A program made the position numbers and the translations under genes. Below, piece after piece: positions 7,824 to 17,569 of a stretch of 64,000 nt of DNA. The DNA comes from Streptomyces griseus (GTDB taxonomy: Bacteria; Actinomycetota; Actinomycetes; Streptomycetales; Streptomycetaceae): assembly GCF_001715295.1 (NCBI RefSeq), contig NZ_MDKB01000003.1, forward strand, positions 1,195,954 through 1,259,953. The letters are read 5' to 3'. The notes beneath the pieces were generated by a model. That model was not told where the DNA came from. It was given only the letters and a program-made list of their open reading frames with translations, and did not search any database. The first letter of the stretch is position 1. Every line of letters starts with the position of its first letter.

Positions 7824-9062
7824 TCAGGGGGGCGGGGGAGCCGAATTCCCCGTGTCCTTCGGCTCCGGCCCCCCGTCGTCCCCGCTCGTGGCGAACCAGC
7901 CGCCGACACCGATCACCGCACACAGGGCCACCGCCGCCGCACCGAGGGTGATGCGGCGCTTGCGGACGGCGGCGGACCTGTTCCGGGCCGAGCCGGGCCG
8001 GGGGCGGCCCGGGGCGCGCGGGGCCCTCGCCGTACCGAGGGGGCCGCCCGCCAGTTCGTCGGGGGCGGGCACGCGCATGCTCGTGTGGGTGTCCCTGTTG
8101 GAGTCCGGGGCGGAGCCGGGGACCAGGGGAACGGCTCCGCGGCGGCGGGGCTGCTCCTGGGCGGGGACGTGATTCTGTTCGTCGTGCGCCTGCGCTTCGG
8201 ACTCGGTGTCCGGCTCATCGACGTCGAGCGGGGGTATCCCGGCCAGGAGCGGGAGCAGCTCGCGCAGCCGGGACGCCAGCTCGGAGGCGCGCAGCCGGGA
8301 CGCCGGGGCCTTGGCCAGGCACTGGACCAGCAGCTGCCACAGCTCCTCGGGAATGCCCGGGAGCGGGACGACCCTCTCGGTGACGTGGCGGCGCAGCACT
8401 GCCCCGGGGTGACCGCCCCCGAAGGGCGTGAAGCCGGCGAGGAGCTCGTAGAACACCGTCGCGAGGGCGTAGATGTCGACGGCGGCGCGCGGCGGGAGGC
8501 CCTCGACGATCTCGGGGGCCAGGTAGTCCGGCGTACCGATGATCTTGGTGGCCTTGGTGCGGCGCGGGGTGTCGATCAGCTTGGCGACGCCGAAGTCGGT
8601 GAGCAGGGCCGGGTGCGAGCCACCGGGTCCGAGGGGGCCCTCCATGTCGAGCAGGATGTTCTCCGGCTTGACGTCGCGGTGCACGACTCCGGCCCGGTGG
8701 GCGGCGGCGAGACCGTCGGCGACGTCCGCGACGATCGCGGCGGCCGCCTCGGGCGCGAGCCGGCGCTCCCGGTCGAGGCGGGTCCGCAGGTCGGTGCCCC
8801 GTACGAGGTCCATGACCAGTGCCAGGTCGTTGCCGTCCACCACGAGGTCGCGGACGGCGACGACGTGCGGATGATCGAGACCGAGCAGCGCGGTGCGCTC
8901 CTGTACGAAACGGCCCACGAGCTCCTGGTCGGACGCGAGGTCCTCGCGGAGCAGCTTGATGGCGACCGGGCCCTCGGGCCCTTCGCCGAGCCACACCGTG
9001 CCGGCGCTGCCGCGCCCCAGGATCTGGTGGGCGGTGTACCGGCTGCCGATATTCCGTGCCAA
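7824..9062 (-). CDS. Membrane-anchored Ser/Thr protein kinase
   Basis: 412 residues from a TTG at 9062, chosen because GAGGGAG lies five bases upstream; another TTG at 9104 has no ribosome-binding site. Kinase domain about residues 8-270: glycine loop [16 protein letters not shown] lysine, catalytic loop [16 protein letters not shown] motif (LTDFGVAKL) and APE (YLAPEIVEG). A proline/arginine-rich linker follows, then one membrane helix ([21 protein letters not shown]) and a short acidic outer tail of about 25 residues with no sensor domain such as PASTA. It is one of two adjacent Hanks-type kinases and is probably co-oriented with prfB. The S. coelicolor equivalents are, from memory, the pkaA/pkaB pair, so I leave the symbol blank. 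Confidence 0.9.
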   Translation of the reverse strand: MARNIGSRYTAHQILGRGSAGTVWLGEGPEGPVAIKLLREDLASDQELVGRFVQERTALLGLDHPHVVAVRDLVVDGNDLALVMDLVRGTDLRTRLDRERRLAPEAAAAIVADVADGLAAAHRAGVVHRDVKPENILLDMEGPLGPGGSHPALLTDFGVAKLIDTPRRTKATKIIGTPDYLAPEIVEGLPPRAAVDIYALATVFYELLAGFTPFGGGHPGAVLRRHVTERVVPLPGIPEELWQLLVQCLAKAPASRLRASELASRLRELLPLLAGIPPLDVDEPDTESEAQAHDEQNHVPAQEQPRRRGAVPLVPGSAPDSNRDTHTSMRVPAPDELAGGPLGTARAPRAPGRPRPGSARNRSAAVRKRRITLGAAAVALCAVIGVGGWFATSGDDGGPEPKDTGNSAPPPP

Positions 9063-9228
9063 GACTGCTCCCTCAGCGGCTGGCGTTGACCCCCCGGTCG
9101 ACAAAGTTACGCGGCGATCGGGGTGTTGCGTGCCGCGGACGGCTCCGACCTCGACTTCCGCGGGCGGATCCGGTCGGCGGAAGTCGACAAAGCCACAGAA
9201 AGGCCGTTGCCCCCGGGCACCCGGGAAC

Positions 9229-10845
9229 TCAGCTCGGGGTACTGCCGCCGAGCTCCTTGAACCAGCCGGTGACGGTGGAGATGCCGTCCCCGATGGCCTC
9301 CCAGTAGCCCTTGCCCTGGTCGACCCAGTCCTGGAGCGGGGTCAGCTCCCAGATGAGCCAGCCGGCGACGACGAGCAGCACGATCGTGAACAGGCACCCC
9401 TTGAGGCAGCCGAGGCCCGGGATGCGCATCGGGTTGGCGTTGCGCTGCCTCGGCTGACGCGGGGCCGGCTGCGGGGGCGCGGGCTGCTGCGGGGGCGCGG
9501 GCGCGTACTGCTGCCGCCGGGGCTGCTGCGGGGGCTGGTGGCGCTGGGGCTGCTGCTGCGCGTACTGCGGCGGCTGGGGCTGCGGCTGCTGCCGCTGCGG
9601 GGGCTGCTGGCTCTGCTGCGGGGGCTGCTGCCGCTGCGGGCGCCGGCGCAGCGGGTCCTGGCTGGGGTCGAGGTACTGGACCTGCGTCTGCTCGTTGCGG
9701 TCCCGCGCCGCCCGGAGCTGGGACTGCCAGGGGTGCGGCTCGTCGGGGCGCGGGGGGCCGTCGGGATGCGGGGGTACCGGGGGCATGACCGCCGTCGGGT
9801 CGGCGTGTCCGCCGTACCCGCCCGGGGTCTGCTGCAGGACGCTGGTGGGGGCCGCCGGGTCGTAGGACCCGGCGTTGCCCGGCAGCACCTGCGTCGCGTC
9901 GGCCGCGCCCGGGGTCTCCGGGACGGCGGCGGGGGCCGGGTCGGGGGCGAGCAGGGCCCCCACGCCCTCGGCCGCGGCGATCTGCGCCGAGTTCGCGTGC
10001 ACCCCGATGCCCGCTCCGACGGTGCGCAGGGCACGGGCGAGGTTCACGGCGCTGGGCCGCTGGCCGGGGTCCTTGCGCAGACAGCGCTCGATGACCGTCC
10101 ACAGGGGTTCGGGAACGGAGCCGGGGCGCCGGGGTTCCTCGCTGAGGTGCTGGTGCAGGACCTCGAGCGCGGTGGCCCCGGCGAACGGCGGACGGCCGGT
10201 GACCAGCTCGTACAGCAGGATGCCGGCGCCGTAGACGTCCACGGCGGAGGTCTGCGGTCGGCCCTCGGCGGACTCGGGCGCCACGTAGGCGGGCGTGCCG
10301 ACGAACTCGTGGGTCCGGGTCAGCCCCGGGGAGTCCGCGAGGCGCGCGATGCCGAAGTCGGTGAGCATCGGGTGCAGCTCGCCGTTGCGCTCGTCGAGCA
10401 GCACGTTGGCGGGCTTCAGGTCGCGGTGGACGACGCCGTCGGCGTGGCTGGCGGCGAGCGCGTCCGCGATCTGGGCGGTGAGCAGGCTCGCGGCGACCGG
10501 GGTGAACGGGCCGTTCTCGCGGAGGTGGCGGTGCAGGTCGGGGCCGTCGATCAGGTCCATGACCAGCGCCAGGAGGTCACCCTCGACGACCAGGTCCCGG
10601 GTGCGGACGATGTTGGCGTGGGTGAGCCGCAGCAGCACCGAGCGCTCGCGGAGGAAGCGCATCACGACGTCCGCGTCGTTGGCGAGCTCCTCCTTGAGCA
10701 CCTTGATCGCGACGGTCTCGCCGGGCTGCCCGGCGACGGCCGCCTCGGCGCCCGCGGTCTCCCGCTGGCGGGCTCGCCAGACGGTGCCCGTGGCGCCGCG
10801 TCCGAGCGGCTCCTCGAGCAGGTACTTGCTGCCGACTGGCCGCAC
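9229..10845 (-). CDS. Membrane-anchored Ser/Thr protein kinase
   Basis: 538 residues from the GTG at 10845 (RPVGSKYLLEEPLG), with GGGAG eight bases upstream. The frame is open far upstream but without kinase-like sequence. Motifs: glycine loop LGRGATGTVWRA, VAIKVLKEEL, catalytic loop VVHRDLKPANVLLDE, LTDFGIARL and AYVAPESAEG. The juxtamembrane region is long and Pro/Gln-rich (residues about 330-470), followed by a membrane helix (LFTIVLLVVAGWLIWEL) and a 40-residue tail. It sits next to a second kinase and divergent from an FHA-domain protein, whose FHA domain would recognise phosphothreonine; a kinase-FHA signalling pair is a reasonable inference. Confidence 0.9.
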   Translation of the reverse strand: MRPVGSKYLLEEPLGRGATGTVWRARQRETAGAEAAVAGQPGETVAIKVLKEELANDADVVMRFLRERSVLLRLTHANIVRTRDLVVEGDLLALVMDLIDGPDLHRHLRENGPFTPVAASLLTAQIADALAASHADGVVHRDLKPANVLLDERNGELHPMLTDFGIARLADSPGLTRTHEFVGTPAYVAPESAEGRPQTSAVDVYGAGILLYELVTGRPPFAGATALEVLHQHLSEEPRRPGSVPEPLWTVIERCLRKDPGQRPSAVNLARALRTVGAGIGVHANSAQIAAAEGVGALLAPDPAPAAVPETPGAADATQVLPGNAGSYDPAAPTSVLQQTPGGYGGHADPTAVMPPVPPHPDGPPRPDEPHPWQSQLRAARDRNEQTQVQYLDPSQDPLRRRPQRQQPPQQSQQPPQRQQPQPQPPQYAQQQPQRHQPPQQPRRQQYAPAPPQQPAPPQPAPRQPRQRNANPMRIPGLGCLKGCLFTIVLLVVAGWLIWELTPLQDWVDQGKGYWEAIGDGISTVTGWFKELGGSTPS

Positions 10846-11285
10846 GTCACGCGCTCCCTGCTGATCGATGTGCTGGCGGATCCCCGGGCCCCGCCCGGAT
10901 GTCCCGGCCCACTCTAACGACCTGCCCGCCGGCCGTGAGGCCGCCGGACGGAGCGCCTTCGGGGGACTTCCGGTCGCGTCACCACCATGTCCGGGGGAAG
11001 ACGCGGACAGCGAGGGGTTGGTTGCCGAACGAGTGTGCAGTACGCCCGCCGCAGGACCAAGCAGGCACTTTTGCGCCCACAGTCGGCCATCCAAGATCAC
11101 TAAGCGGTCACACCCGGGCGTGTTGTCAGTGGCAGGTGCGAGGATGCCTCCAGCACGGAACTGTGTGGCCGGGTGCCTCGCGCTCCGTGACGACCTGTAC
11201 CGGACGACGCGTCCGTGCCGGGTGGGGGGAATCACAGGGCTTCTCCCCTGCCGGGCGCCCCGCGCAGAAGGGACCGCTGACGGCG
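10846..11285. other. 440-bp divergent intergenic region
   Basis: This region separates the kinase gene (minus) from the FHA/FtsK-like gene (plus) and must hold both promoters. A near-palindrome ACACCCGGGCGTGT lies near 11111-11124. A TTGTCA occurs nearby on the plus strand but without a matching -10. I see no gene in it. Confidence 0.5.
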
Positions 11286-14200
11286 ATGCAGATCCGGCTG
11301 ACCGTCCTCGCGCCGCGCAGCGGCCAGACCCCGCCACGCGCGTGCGACGTGCTCGTCACCGCCCCCGCGGGGACGGCTCTCGCAGCCGTCGCCTCCGGCC
11401 TGGCCACGGCCGTGTCCGGCCCGGAGGCCTCGCCGGGCGGCGGCGCCGTGGTGCTGTACGCGGGGCGGGAGCGGCTCGACCCGCAGCGCTGCGCCCTCGG
11501 CGAGCCGCCCCTGGTGGACGGCACGGTCCTCTCCCTGCTGGTGCCCTGCGAGGACGAGGCGGCGGACGACTCCGTCCCCGCGCAGCTGCACGTGATCGCG
11601 GGCCCCGACGCCGGCGGCGTTCACCTGCTGCACGGCGGCCGCATCCGCATCGGACGCTCCGCCGAGGCGGACGTCCCGCTCGACGATCCCGACGTGTCCC
11701 GGCTGCACTGCGCCGTGACGGTCTCCGAGGACGGCGGGGTGTCGGTCGCCGACCTCGGCTCGACCAACGGCACCTCCCTGGACGGCACGGAGGTCCACGA
11801 CACCCCGGTCCGGCTGGCCCCGGGCGCGCTGCTGCGCCTCGGCGAGTCCGCGCTGCGCCTCACGCCGGGCGCGCCCGCGCCGGCCCTGACGACGACCCCG
11901 GACGGGGAGGGACATCTGCGGGTGGCCCGGCCGGACGGCGCGAAGCACGGCGCCGCAGCGGAGGGATACGGCGGCGGTGCGGGCGACGGCCACGGCCGCA
12001 GCACCGCGCCCGCCGGACACGGTGCCCCCGATCCGTACGACGGCGGGCCGGCGGGCCACGGCCGGTCCGGCGCACCGGCCGCCCACGCCACCCACGGGCG
12101 CGGCTCCGGCCTCGCGGACGGCGACGCGCCCCGGCGTGGCATAGGCGCCTGGGCGCGCCGCCTGGCGGGCGGCAAGGGCGAACAGGGCCAGGGCGACCCC
12201 GGCCGGGCCACGTCCGGGCCCCCGGACGGCCCCGCGCACACCGGCCCCGGCGGCACGCCCGCCGAGTCCGGTGACCTCGCCCCGTCCCGGCGGGGCCCCG
12301 CCGGGACCTGGCCCGACCCCGCGGCCGTCCTCCTCACGGCGCTCGGGCCCGGCCCCCGTCTGTGGGAGCGCGACCCCGCGCACCCGGAGGCGCTGGTCGT
12401 GCGGCTGGGGACGGCGGAGCGGGCCGGGCTGCCGGCCGTACCCGTCACCGTCGGCCTGCGGGAAGCCGGCTCGCTCGGGCTCGCGGGCCCCAGGGCCCGG
12501 CTGTCCGGGCTGGCCCGCTCGGCGGTGGCCCAGCTCGCGGCCCTGCACTCCCCGTTCGACCTGGAGATCGTGCTGATCAGCACGGACCGCACGCGGAGCG
12601 CGGAGGAGCGCCGGCGCGAGTGGTCCTGGCTCGGGTGGCTGCCCCATCTGCGCCCCATGCACGGCCAGGACTGCCGGCTGCTGCTGGCGTACGACCGTGA
12701 GCAGGCGGCCGCCCGGACGGCGGAGCTGGTGCGCCGTCTGGAGGAGGGGCCGCTGGGCCCGGCCTGGGCGAGCGCCGACCGGGCGGCCGTCACCGAGGCC
12801 GCCGGCCGCCACCCGGGGCCGTACACGGTGGTGATCGTGGACGGCGACCCGGGTTCCGCAGAGCTGCGCGAGACCACGGCAGGGCTCGCGGGCACCGGAG
12901 CCGCGGCAGGCATCCACCTGATCTGCCTCGCCGAGACCCCGGCCGCCTCACCCACCTCGCCGGTCACCGCGACGTACGACACCGCGTGCCGTGCCTCGCT
13001 CCCCTTCCGGGAGTGCGGGGCGGTCGCCCTGCTCAGCGGCGACGTGGCGACCGCGTTGCGCCTGCTGCGCACGGCGGGCGGCCGGACGGCGGGCCACGGC
13101 ACCGTCGCCACGGTGGACGCGGTGTCGCCGGCCTGGGCCGAGCGGTTCGCACGCGCCCTCGCTCCGCTGCGGGACGAGGGCGCGGCCGTACTGCCGGGCA
13201 GGCCCATGGCCGCGACGCTGCCCCCCTCCGCCCGCCTCCTGGACGAGCTGGGCCTGGCCAGGGCCACCCCGGCCTCCCTGATGGCCCGGTGGGCCTCCAC
13301 GGCGGAGCAGCAACCCGGCGCCACACCGCCCCCGGCGGCCCCCGCCGGGGCGGACCCGGACCCGACGGGTTCCGGCCGCACCCTGAGCACCGGGCCCCGG
13401 GTGGGCCCGCAGCGCGGGGCCACCGGCTCCGGCCACCCGTCGCCCACGACCGGAACCACCACGACGGCCGGGAGCGGCGGCAGCCCCCGGATCCTCGCCC
13501 AGCGGCGTGACGGCGGGCCTCTGCCCGGGCCGGGCGCCGGCACGACCGCCGGCAGTGCGGGTCGCCCGGTGATCGTGCTCGGCGCCGGACCCCGGGGCCC
13601 GCTCTCCGTCGATCTGGCCGACGAGGGACCGCACCTGCTGATCGAGGGACCGGCGGGCAGCGGCCGTACGGAACTGCTGCGGGCGGTCGCGGCCTCGCTG
13701 GCCTCCGCCGCCCGCCCCGACCGGCTCGGCATCCTGCTGATCGACGGTTCGGCCGGCGAGCACGGGGAGCGCGGCGAGGGACTGCGTCCCTGTACGGAAC
13801 TGCCGCACGTCGTCACCCACCTCGTCGCCTCGGACCCCGTACGGATGCGCGAGTTCGCCCAGGCGCTCGGGGGCGAGCTGAAACGCCGGGCGGAGCTGCT
13901 CGGCGGGCTCGGCTTCACCGAATGGCACGAACGGTACGCCCGCTCGCAGGCGCCCACCGCCGGGCGGCGCTCCTCCGCCGCCGAGCAGCGCGGCGACCTC
14001 GACTCCCCGGCCACCGGCACCCTGCGGCTGCGGCCCGCCACCCGCACGGCGGACCCGGGCCCGTCCCCGCTGCCCCGGCTCGTCGTCCTGGCCGACGACT
14101 TCGACGCCCTGGTCGCCCCGGCGCTGGGCAGCCCCGGCCGCCCGTCCGCCGGTTCCGTCGTCCGCGTGCTGGAAGCCGTGGCCAGGGACGGCGGGCTGCT

Positions 14201-14603
14201 CGGCGTCCACCTGGTCGCCACCTCCGGCCGCCCGGACCGCACCGAGGACACGGAGCTGGCGCGCGGGGCCCGGCTGCGCATCGTGCTCGACCCGCCCGTC
14301 GTACCGCCCTCCCCCGACGAGGCGGCGCCGGGCCGCGGCCGGCTCGGGCATCCGGACGGCCGGGTGACGCCGTTCCAGGGGGGCAGGGTCACCGGCCGCA
14401 TCCCGCGCACCGCGACCCTGCGCCCGACCGTCGTCCCCCTGGAGTGGGAGCGGATGGGCGATCCGCCGACCCGCCGGCCGCTGCGCGAACTGGGCAACGG
14501 CCCCACGGATCTGGCCCTGCTGGCCAGCGCCCTGGAGCGGGCGGCCCGCTCGGTGAACGCCGAGCGGCTTCCACCGCTGCTCCCGCCGCCTTCACCGTCC
14601 TGA
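11286..14603 (+). CDS. FHA-domain FtsK/SpoIIIE-like ATPase
   Basis: 1105 residues from the ATG at 11286 with AAGGGA upstream. Residues 1-95 resemble a ubiquitin-like/EccD-type fold. Residues about 100-200 are an FHA domain (GRIRIGRSAEADVPLDDPDVSRLHC and LGSTNGTSLDG), which binds phosphothreonine. A Gly/His/Pro-rich linker follows, then an FtsK/SpoIIIE-like region as in EccC proteins. The visible nucleotide-binding site at about residue 785-795 reads GPAGSGRTELL, with arginine where Walker A has lysine, and a Walker-B-like LVVLADDFDAL at about 930. The ATPase may therefore be weak or structural. Its place beside two kinases suggests phospho-dependent control. No ESX genes are adjacent. Confidence 0.82.
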   Translation: MQIRLTVLAPRSGQTPPRACDVLVTAPAGTALAAVASGLATAVSGPEASPGGGAVVLYAGRERLDPQRCALGEPPLVDGTVLSLLVPCEDEAADDSVPAQLHVIAGPDAGGVHLLHGGRIRIGRSAEADVPLDDPDVSRLHCAVTVSEDGGVSVADLGSTNGTSLDGTEVHDTPVRLAPGALLRLGESALRLTPGAPAPALTTTPDGEGHLRVARPDGAKHGAAAEGYGGGAGDGHGRSTAPAGHGAPDPYDGGPAGHGRSGAPAAHATHGRGSGLADGDAPRRGIGAWARRLAGGKGEQGQGDPGRATSGPPDGPAHTGPGGTPAESGDLAPSRRGPAGTWPDPAAVLLTALGPGPRLWERDPAHPEALVVRLGTAERAGLPAVPVTVGLREAGSLGLAGPRARLSGLARSAVAQLAALHSPFDLEIVLISTDRTRSAEERRREWSWLGWLPHLRPMHGQDCRLLLAYDREQAAARTAELVRRLEEGPLGPAWASADRAAVTEAAGRHPGPYTVVIVDGDPGSAELRETTAGLAGTGAAAGIHLICLAETPAASPTSPVTATYDTACRASLPFRECGAVALLSGDVATALRLLRTAGGRTAGHGTVATVDAVSPAWAERFARALAPLRDEGAAVLPGRPMAATLPPSARLLDELGLARATPASLMARWASTAEQQPGATPPPAAPAGADPDPTGSGRTLSTGPRVGPQRGATGSGHPSPTTGTTTTAGSGGSPRILAQRRDGGPLPGPGAGTTAGSAGRPVIVLGAGPRGPLSVDLADEGPHLLIEGPAGSGRTELLRAVAASLASAARPDRLGILLIDGSAGEHGERGEGLRPCTELPHVVTHLVASDPVRMREFAQALGGELKRRAELLGGLGFTEWHERYARSQAPTAGRRSSAAEQRGDLDSPATGTLRLRPATRTADPGPSPLPRLVVLADDFDALVAPALGSPGRPSAGSVVRVLEAVARDGGLLGVHLVATSGRPDRTEDTELARGARLRIVLDPPVVPPSPDEAAPGRGRLGHPDGRVTPFQGGRVTGRIPRTATLRPTVVPLEWERMGDPPTRRPLRELGNGPTDLALLASALERAARSVNAERLPPLLPPPSPS

Positions 14604-14826
14604 ACACAGCGCCCGGGCACCCGTGCGTTCCTGACGTCACGTCACGAGCCCATCACGATCAATTGACAGGAACCTGTAGCGGTATTGCGAGTCCGGAGTA
14701 CCGGGCATAGGACTGTGCGCACGAACGACGTGAGCCGCACGATGTGGAGGCGTGGGCGGCACCGCCGGGTCCCAACCGGTGGTGCCGCTCCGCCCGCATG
14801 CGCGTGCAGGAGAGACGGGGCAAGGG
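14604..14826. promoter_or_regulatory. Upstream region of the sugar ABC operon with palindromes
   Basis: It contains TGACGTCA (14632-14639) and ACAGG-AA-CCTGT (14666-14677), the latter overlapping a TTGACA at 14663-14668. The inverted repeats could be repressor sites. No -10 hexamer lies 16-19 bases from TTGACA, so the promoter assignment is weak. Confidence 0.3.
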
Positions 14827-16191
14827 ATGCGCAGAAGCGCTCGTATGCGTAGGGCCGCACTGGTATTCACCGCGATCGGGGCACTGGCACTCACCGGCTG
14901 CAGTGACGACGGTGGCAAGGAGAAGAAGGCGGGCGAGGGCTCCGGGGCGGGCAAGGAGAGCCCGTCGAGCGTCACCCTGCCGAAACTGGACGGCGAGAAG
15001 ATATCGGTCGCGGCGGTCTGGACGGGCCCGGAGCAGGCCAACTTCACCAAGGTCCTGAAGGAGTTCGAGAAGCGGACGGGCGCCACGGTGTCCTTCGTCC
15101 CGGCGCAGGACCCGATCGTGAACTTCCTCGGTACGAAGATCGCGGGTGGCCAGCCCCCGGACGTCGCGATGATCCCGCAGGTGGGAGCCATCCAGCAGGC
15201 GGTGGCCAAGAAGTGGGCCAAGCCGGTCGGCCCCGAGGCGCGGGCCCAGCTCGGCCAGAACTACGCGAAGGTCTGGCAGGACCTCGGCGCGGTGGACGGC
15301 ACCCAGTACGGTGTCTACTTCAAGGCCGCCAACAAGTCCCTGATCTGGTACAACGCCAAGGCGTTCGAGAACGCCGGCGCGAGCGAGCCGAAGACCTGGA
15401 AGGACTTCCTGGCCACCGCCGAGACGGTGTCCGCCTCCGGTGTCACTCCCGTGTCGGTCGGCGGCGCGGACGGCTGGACGCTCACCGACTGGTTCGAGAA
15501 CATCTACCTCTCCCAGGCGGGTCCGGAGAAGTACGACCAGTTGGCCAAGCACGAGATCAAGTGGACGGACCCGTCCGTCAAGGACGCGCTGACCACCCTG
15601 GCCGAGCTGTTCGGCAAGCCGAACCTCATCACGGGCGGCGCGGACGGGGCTCTGCAGACCGAGTTCCCGGCCTCCGTCACGCAGACGTTCACCGGGGGCG
15701 ACCAGCCCAAGGGTGCGATGGTGTTCGAGGGCGACTTCGTCGCCGTCAACATCGCCCAGACCGAGGCGAAGGTCGGTACGGACGCCAAGGTGTTCCCCTT
15801 CCCGGCGGTCGGCACGGACTCCCCCGTCGTGACCGGCGGCGACGCGGCGGTGGCGCTCAAGGACAGCAAGGGCGCCCAGGCTCTGCTGACCTGGCTCGCC
15901 TCCAAGGACGCGGCGAAGATCTGGGCCGAGGCGGGCGGGTTCATCTCGCCCAACAAGTCGCTGGACGCGGCCGCGTACCCGAACGACGTGCAGCGCACGA
16001 TGGCCGAGGCACTGATCGACGCCGGTGACGACGTCCGGTTCGACATGTCCGACCAGGCCCCGCAGTCGTTCGGCGGCACGCCCGGCAAGGGTGAGTGGAA
16101 GACCCTCCAGGACTTCCTGAAGAACCCGAAGGACATCGCGGGGACCCAGGCGAAGCTGGAGTCCGACGCGGCCAAGGCCTACACGAGCTGA
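14827..16191 (+). CDS. Sugar ABC transporter substrate-binding lipoprotein
   Basis: 454 residues. The N-terminus has basic residues, a hydrophobic stretch and the lipobox LTGC (lipidated Cys about residue 23), so it is tethered to the outer face of the membrane. The mature part matches extracellular solute-binding family 1 (maltose-type): VAAVWTGPEQANFTKVLKEFEKRTGATVSF, then PDVAMIPQVGAIQ and GDFVAVN. The ATG at 14827 is preceded by purine-rich GGGGCAAGGG. It is first in an operon with two permeases; no ATPase gene is present, so the complex probably uses a shared ATPase such as MsiK, as known for other Streptomyces sugar importers. The substrate is not evident. Confidence 0.9.
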   Translation: MRRSARMRRAALVFTAIGALALTGCSDDGGKEKKAGEGSGAGKESPSSVTLPKLDGEKISVAAVWTGPEQANFTKVLKEFEKRTGATVSFVPAQDPIVNFLGTKIAGGQPPDVAMIPQVGAIQQAVAKKWAKPVGPEARAQLGQNYAKVWQDLGAVDGTQYGVYFKAANKSLIWYNAKAFENAGASEPKTWKDFLATAETVSASGVTPVSVGGADGWTLTDWFENIYLSQAGPEKYDQLAKHEIKWTDPSVKDALTTLAELFGKPNLITGGADGALQTEFPASVTQTFTGGDQPKGAMVFEGDFVAVNIAQTEAKVGTDAKVFPFPAVGTDSPVVTGGDAAVALKDSKGAQALLTWLASKDAAKIWAEAGGFISPNKSLDAAAYPNDVQRTMAEALIDAGDDVRFDMSDQAPQSFGGTPGKGEWKTLQDFLKNPKDIAGTQAKLESDAAKAYTS

Positions 16192-16195
16192 CGGG

Positions 16196-17569
16196 ATGAC
16201 GACAGCGACCACGGGGGGCACCGCAGCGGTGCCCCCTGCCGAAAAGCCCCCCGGCGGCCCCGGACCCGGGCGTTCACGGCGGAGTGTAACCGGCACCCGT
16301 AGGGTCATCGCGGCGGCGTTCCTGCTGCCCGCCCTCGTACTGCTCGGCGCCCTCGTCGTCTACCCGATCGTGTACTCCGTCTACCGGTCGTTCTTCGACC
16401 AGGCGGGCACGGGCTTCGCCGGCCTCGACAACTACAAGGCGCTGTTCACCGACGACACCATCCTTACGGCGGTCAAGAACAACGCGGTATGGGTGGTGGT
16501 CGCACCGACCGTCTCCACCGTGCTGGGACTGATCTTCGCGGTGCTCACCGAGCGGATCCGCTGGGGAACGGCCTTCAAGCTGATCGTCTTCATGCCGATG
16601 GCGATCTCCATGCTGGCCGCGGGCATCATCTTCCGGCTGGTGTACGACCAGGCGCCGGAGCGCGGGGTCGCCAACGCCGTGGCGGTGGGCGTGCACGACA
16701 CGTTCGCCGCGTCGTCGGCGTTCCCGAAGGCGCACCCGCTGCCCGTGCACCCGCTCAAGGCGGGCGGTGGCGGCTCGTTCGTCACCGAGGAACCGGTGCG
16801 TGCCGGCCGGCCGGCGCTGCTGCCGCTGGTCGGGGTGGCGCCCGCGAAGATGCCGGACGACGCGGTGCCGGCGAAGGCCGCCTCCGCGTCGGGCGACGGC
16901 GTCACGGGCACCGCCTGGCTCGACTTCACCAAGGGCGGGGGCGGCAAGCCCAACAGCGTCGACCCCGCGGAACTCGGGCTGAAGGGCATCAAGGTCGAGG
17001 CCGTCAAGGACGGCAAGGTCGTCGCCTCGGCCACGGCCGGCGCCGACGGCGTCTTCACGCTGCCCGCGTCCGCGGACGGGGCGCACCTGCGCCTGCCCGC
17101 CGACAACTTCCGGGAGCCCTACAACGGCGTGGACTGGCTCGGCCCGTCCCTGGTGACCCCCGGGATCATCGGCAGCTACGTCTGGATGTGGGCGGGCTTC
17201 GCGATGGTCCTGATCGCGGCGGGCCTCGCGGGACTGCCCCGCGAACTCCTCGAAGCCGCCCGGGTGGACGGGGCGAACGAGTGGCAGGTGTTCCGCCGGA
17301 TCACGGTGCCGATGCTGGCGCCCGTCCTGGCGGTGGTGCTCGTCACCCTGATGATCAACGTCCTGAAGATTTTCGACCTGGTCTTCATCATCGCGCCGGG
17401 CTCCTCGCAGGACGACGCGAACGTCCTGGCGCTGCAGCTGTACCGGTCCTCGTTCGGCACGGACGCGGATCTCGGGGTCGGCAGCGCCATCGCCGTCCTC
17501 CTCCTGCTGCTGGTGATCCCGGTGATGCTGTTCAACATCCGCCGGATACGGAAGGAGGGGCGACGGTGA
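16196..17569 (+). CDS. Sugar ABC permease (MalF-like) with large extracytoplasmic insertion
   Basis: 457 residues, about 150 longer than usual. Residues 37-150 carry three membrane helices. Residues about 152-305 form a soluble segment between helices 3 and 4, interrupting the usual short loop (QAPERGVANAV ... YNGVDWLG). The segment contains Gly/Lys-rich linkers and a piece (GIKVEAVKDGKVVASATAG, ADGVFTLP) resembling carboxypeptidase-regulatory-like or Cna-B-type beta-sandwich domains. The C-terminal part has the EAA coupling loop (ELLEAARVDGANEWQVFRRITVP) and remaining helices. It starts five bases after the binding-protein stop. The last base triplet overlaps the next gene's GTG as GTGA. Confidence 0.9.
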   Translation: MTTATTGGTAAVPPAEKPPGGPGPGRSRRSVTGTRRVIAAAFLLPALVLLGALVVYPIVYSVYRSFFDQAGTGFAGLDNYKALFTDDTILTAVKNNAVWVVVAPTVSTVLGLIFAVLTERIRWGTAFKLIVFMPMAISMLAAGIIFRLVYDQAPERGVANAVAVGVHDTFAASSAFPKAHPLPVHPLKAGGGGSFVTEEPVRAGRPALLPLVGVAPAKMPDDAVPAKAASASGDGVTGTAWLDFTKGGGGKPNSVDPAELGLKGIKVEAVKDGKVVASATAGADGVFTLPASADGAHLRLPADNFREPYNGVDWLGPSLVTPGIIGSYVWMWAGFAMVLIAAGLAGLPRELLEAARVDGANEWQVFRRITVPMLAPVLAVVLVTLMINVLKIFDLVFIIAPGSSQDDANVLALQLYRSSFGTDADLGVGSAIAVLLLLLVIPVMLFNIRRIRKEGRR

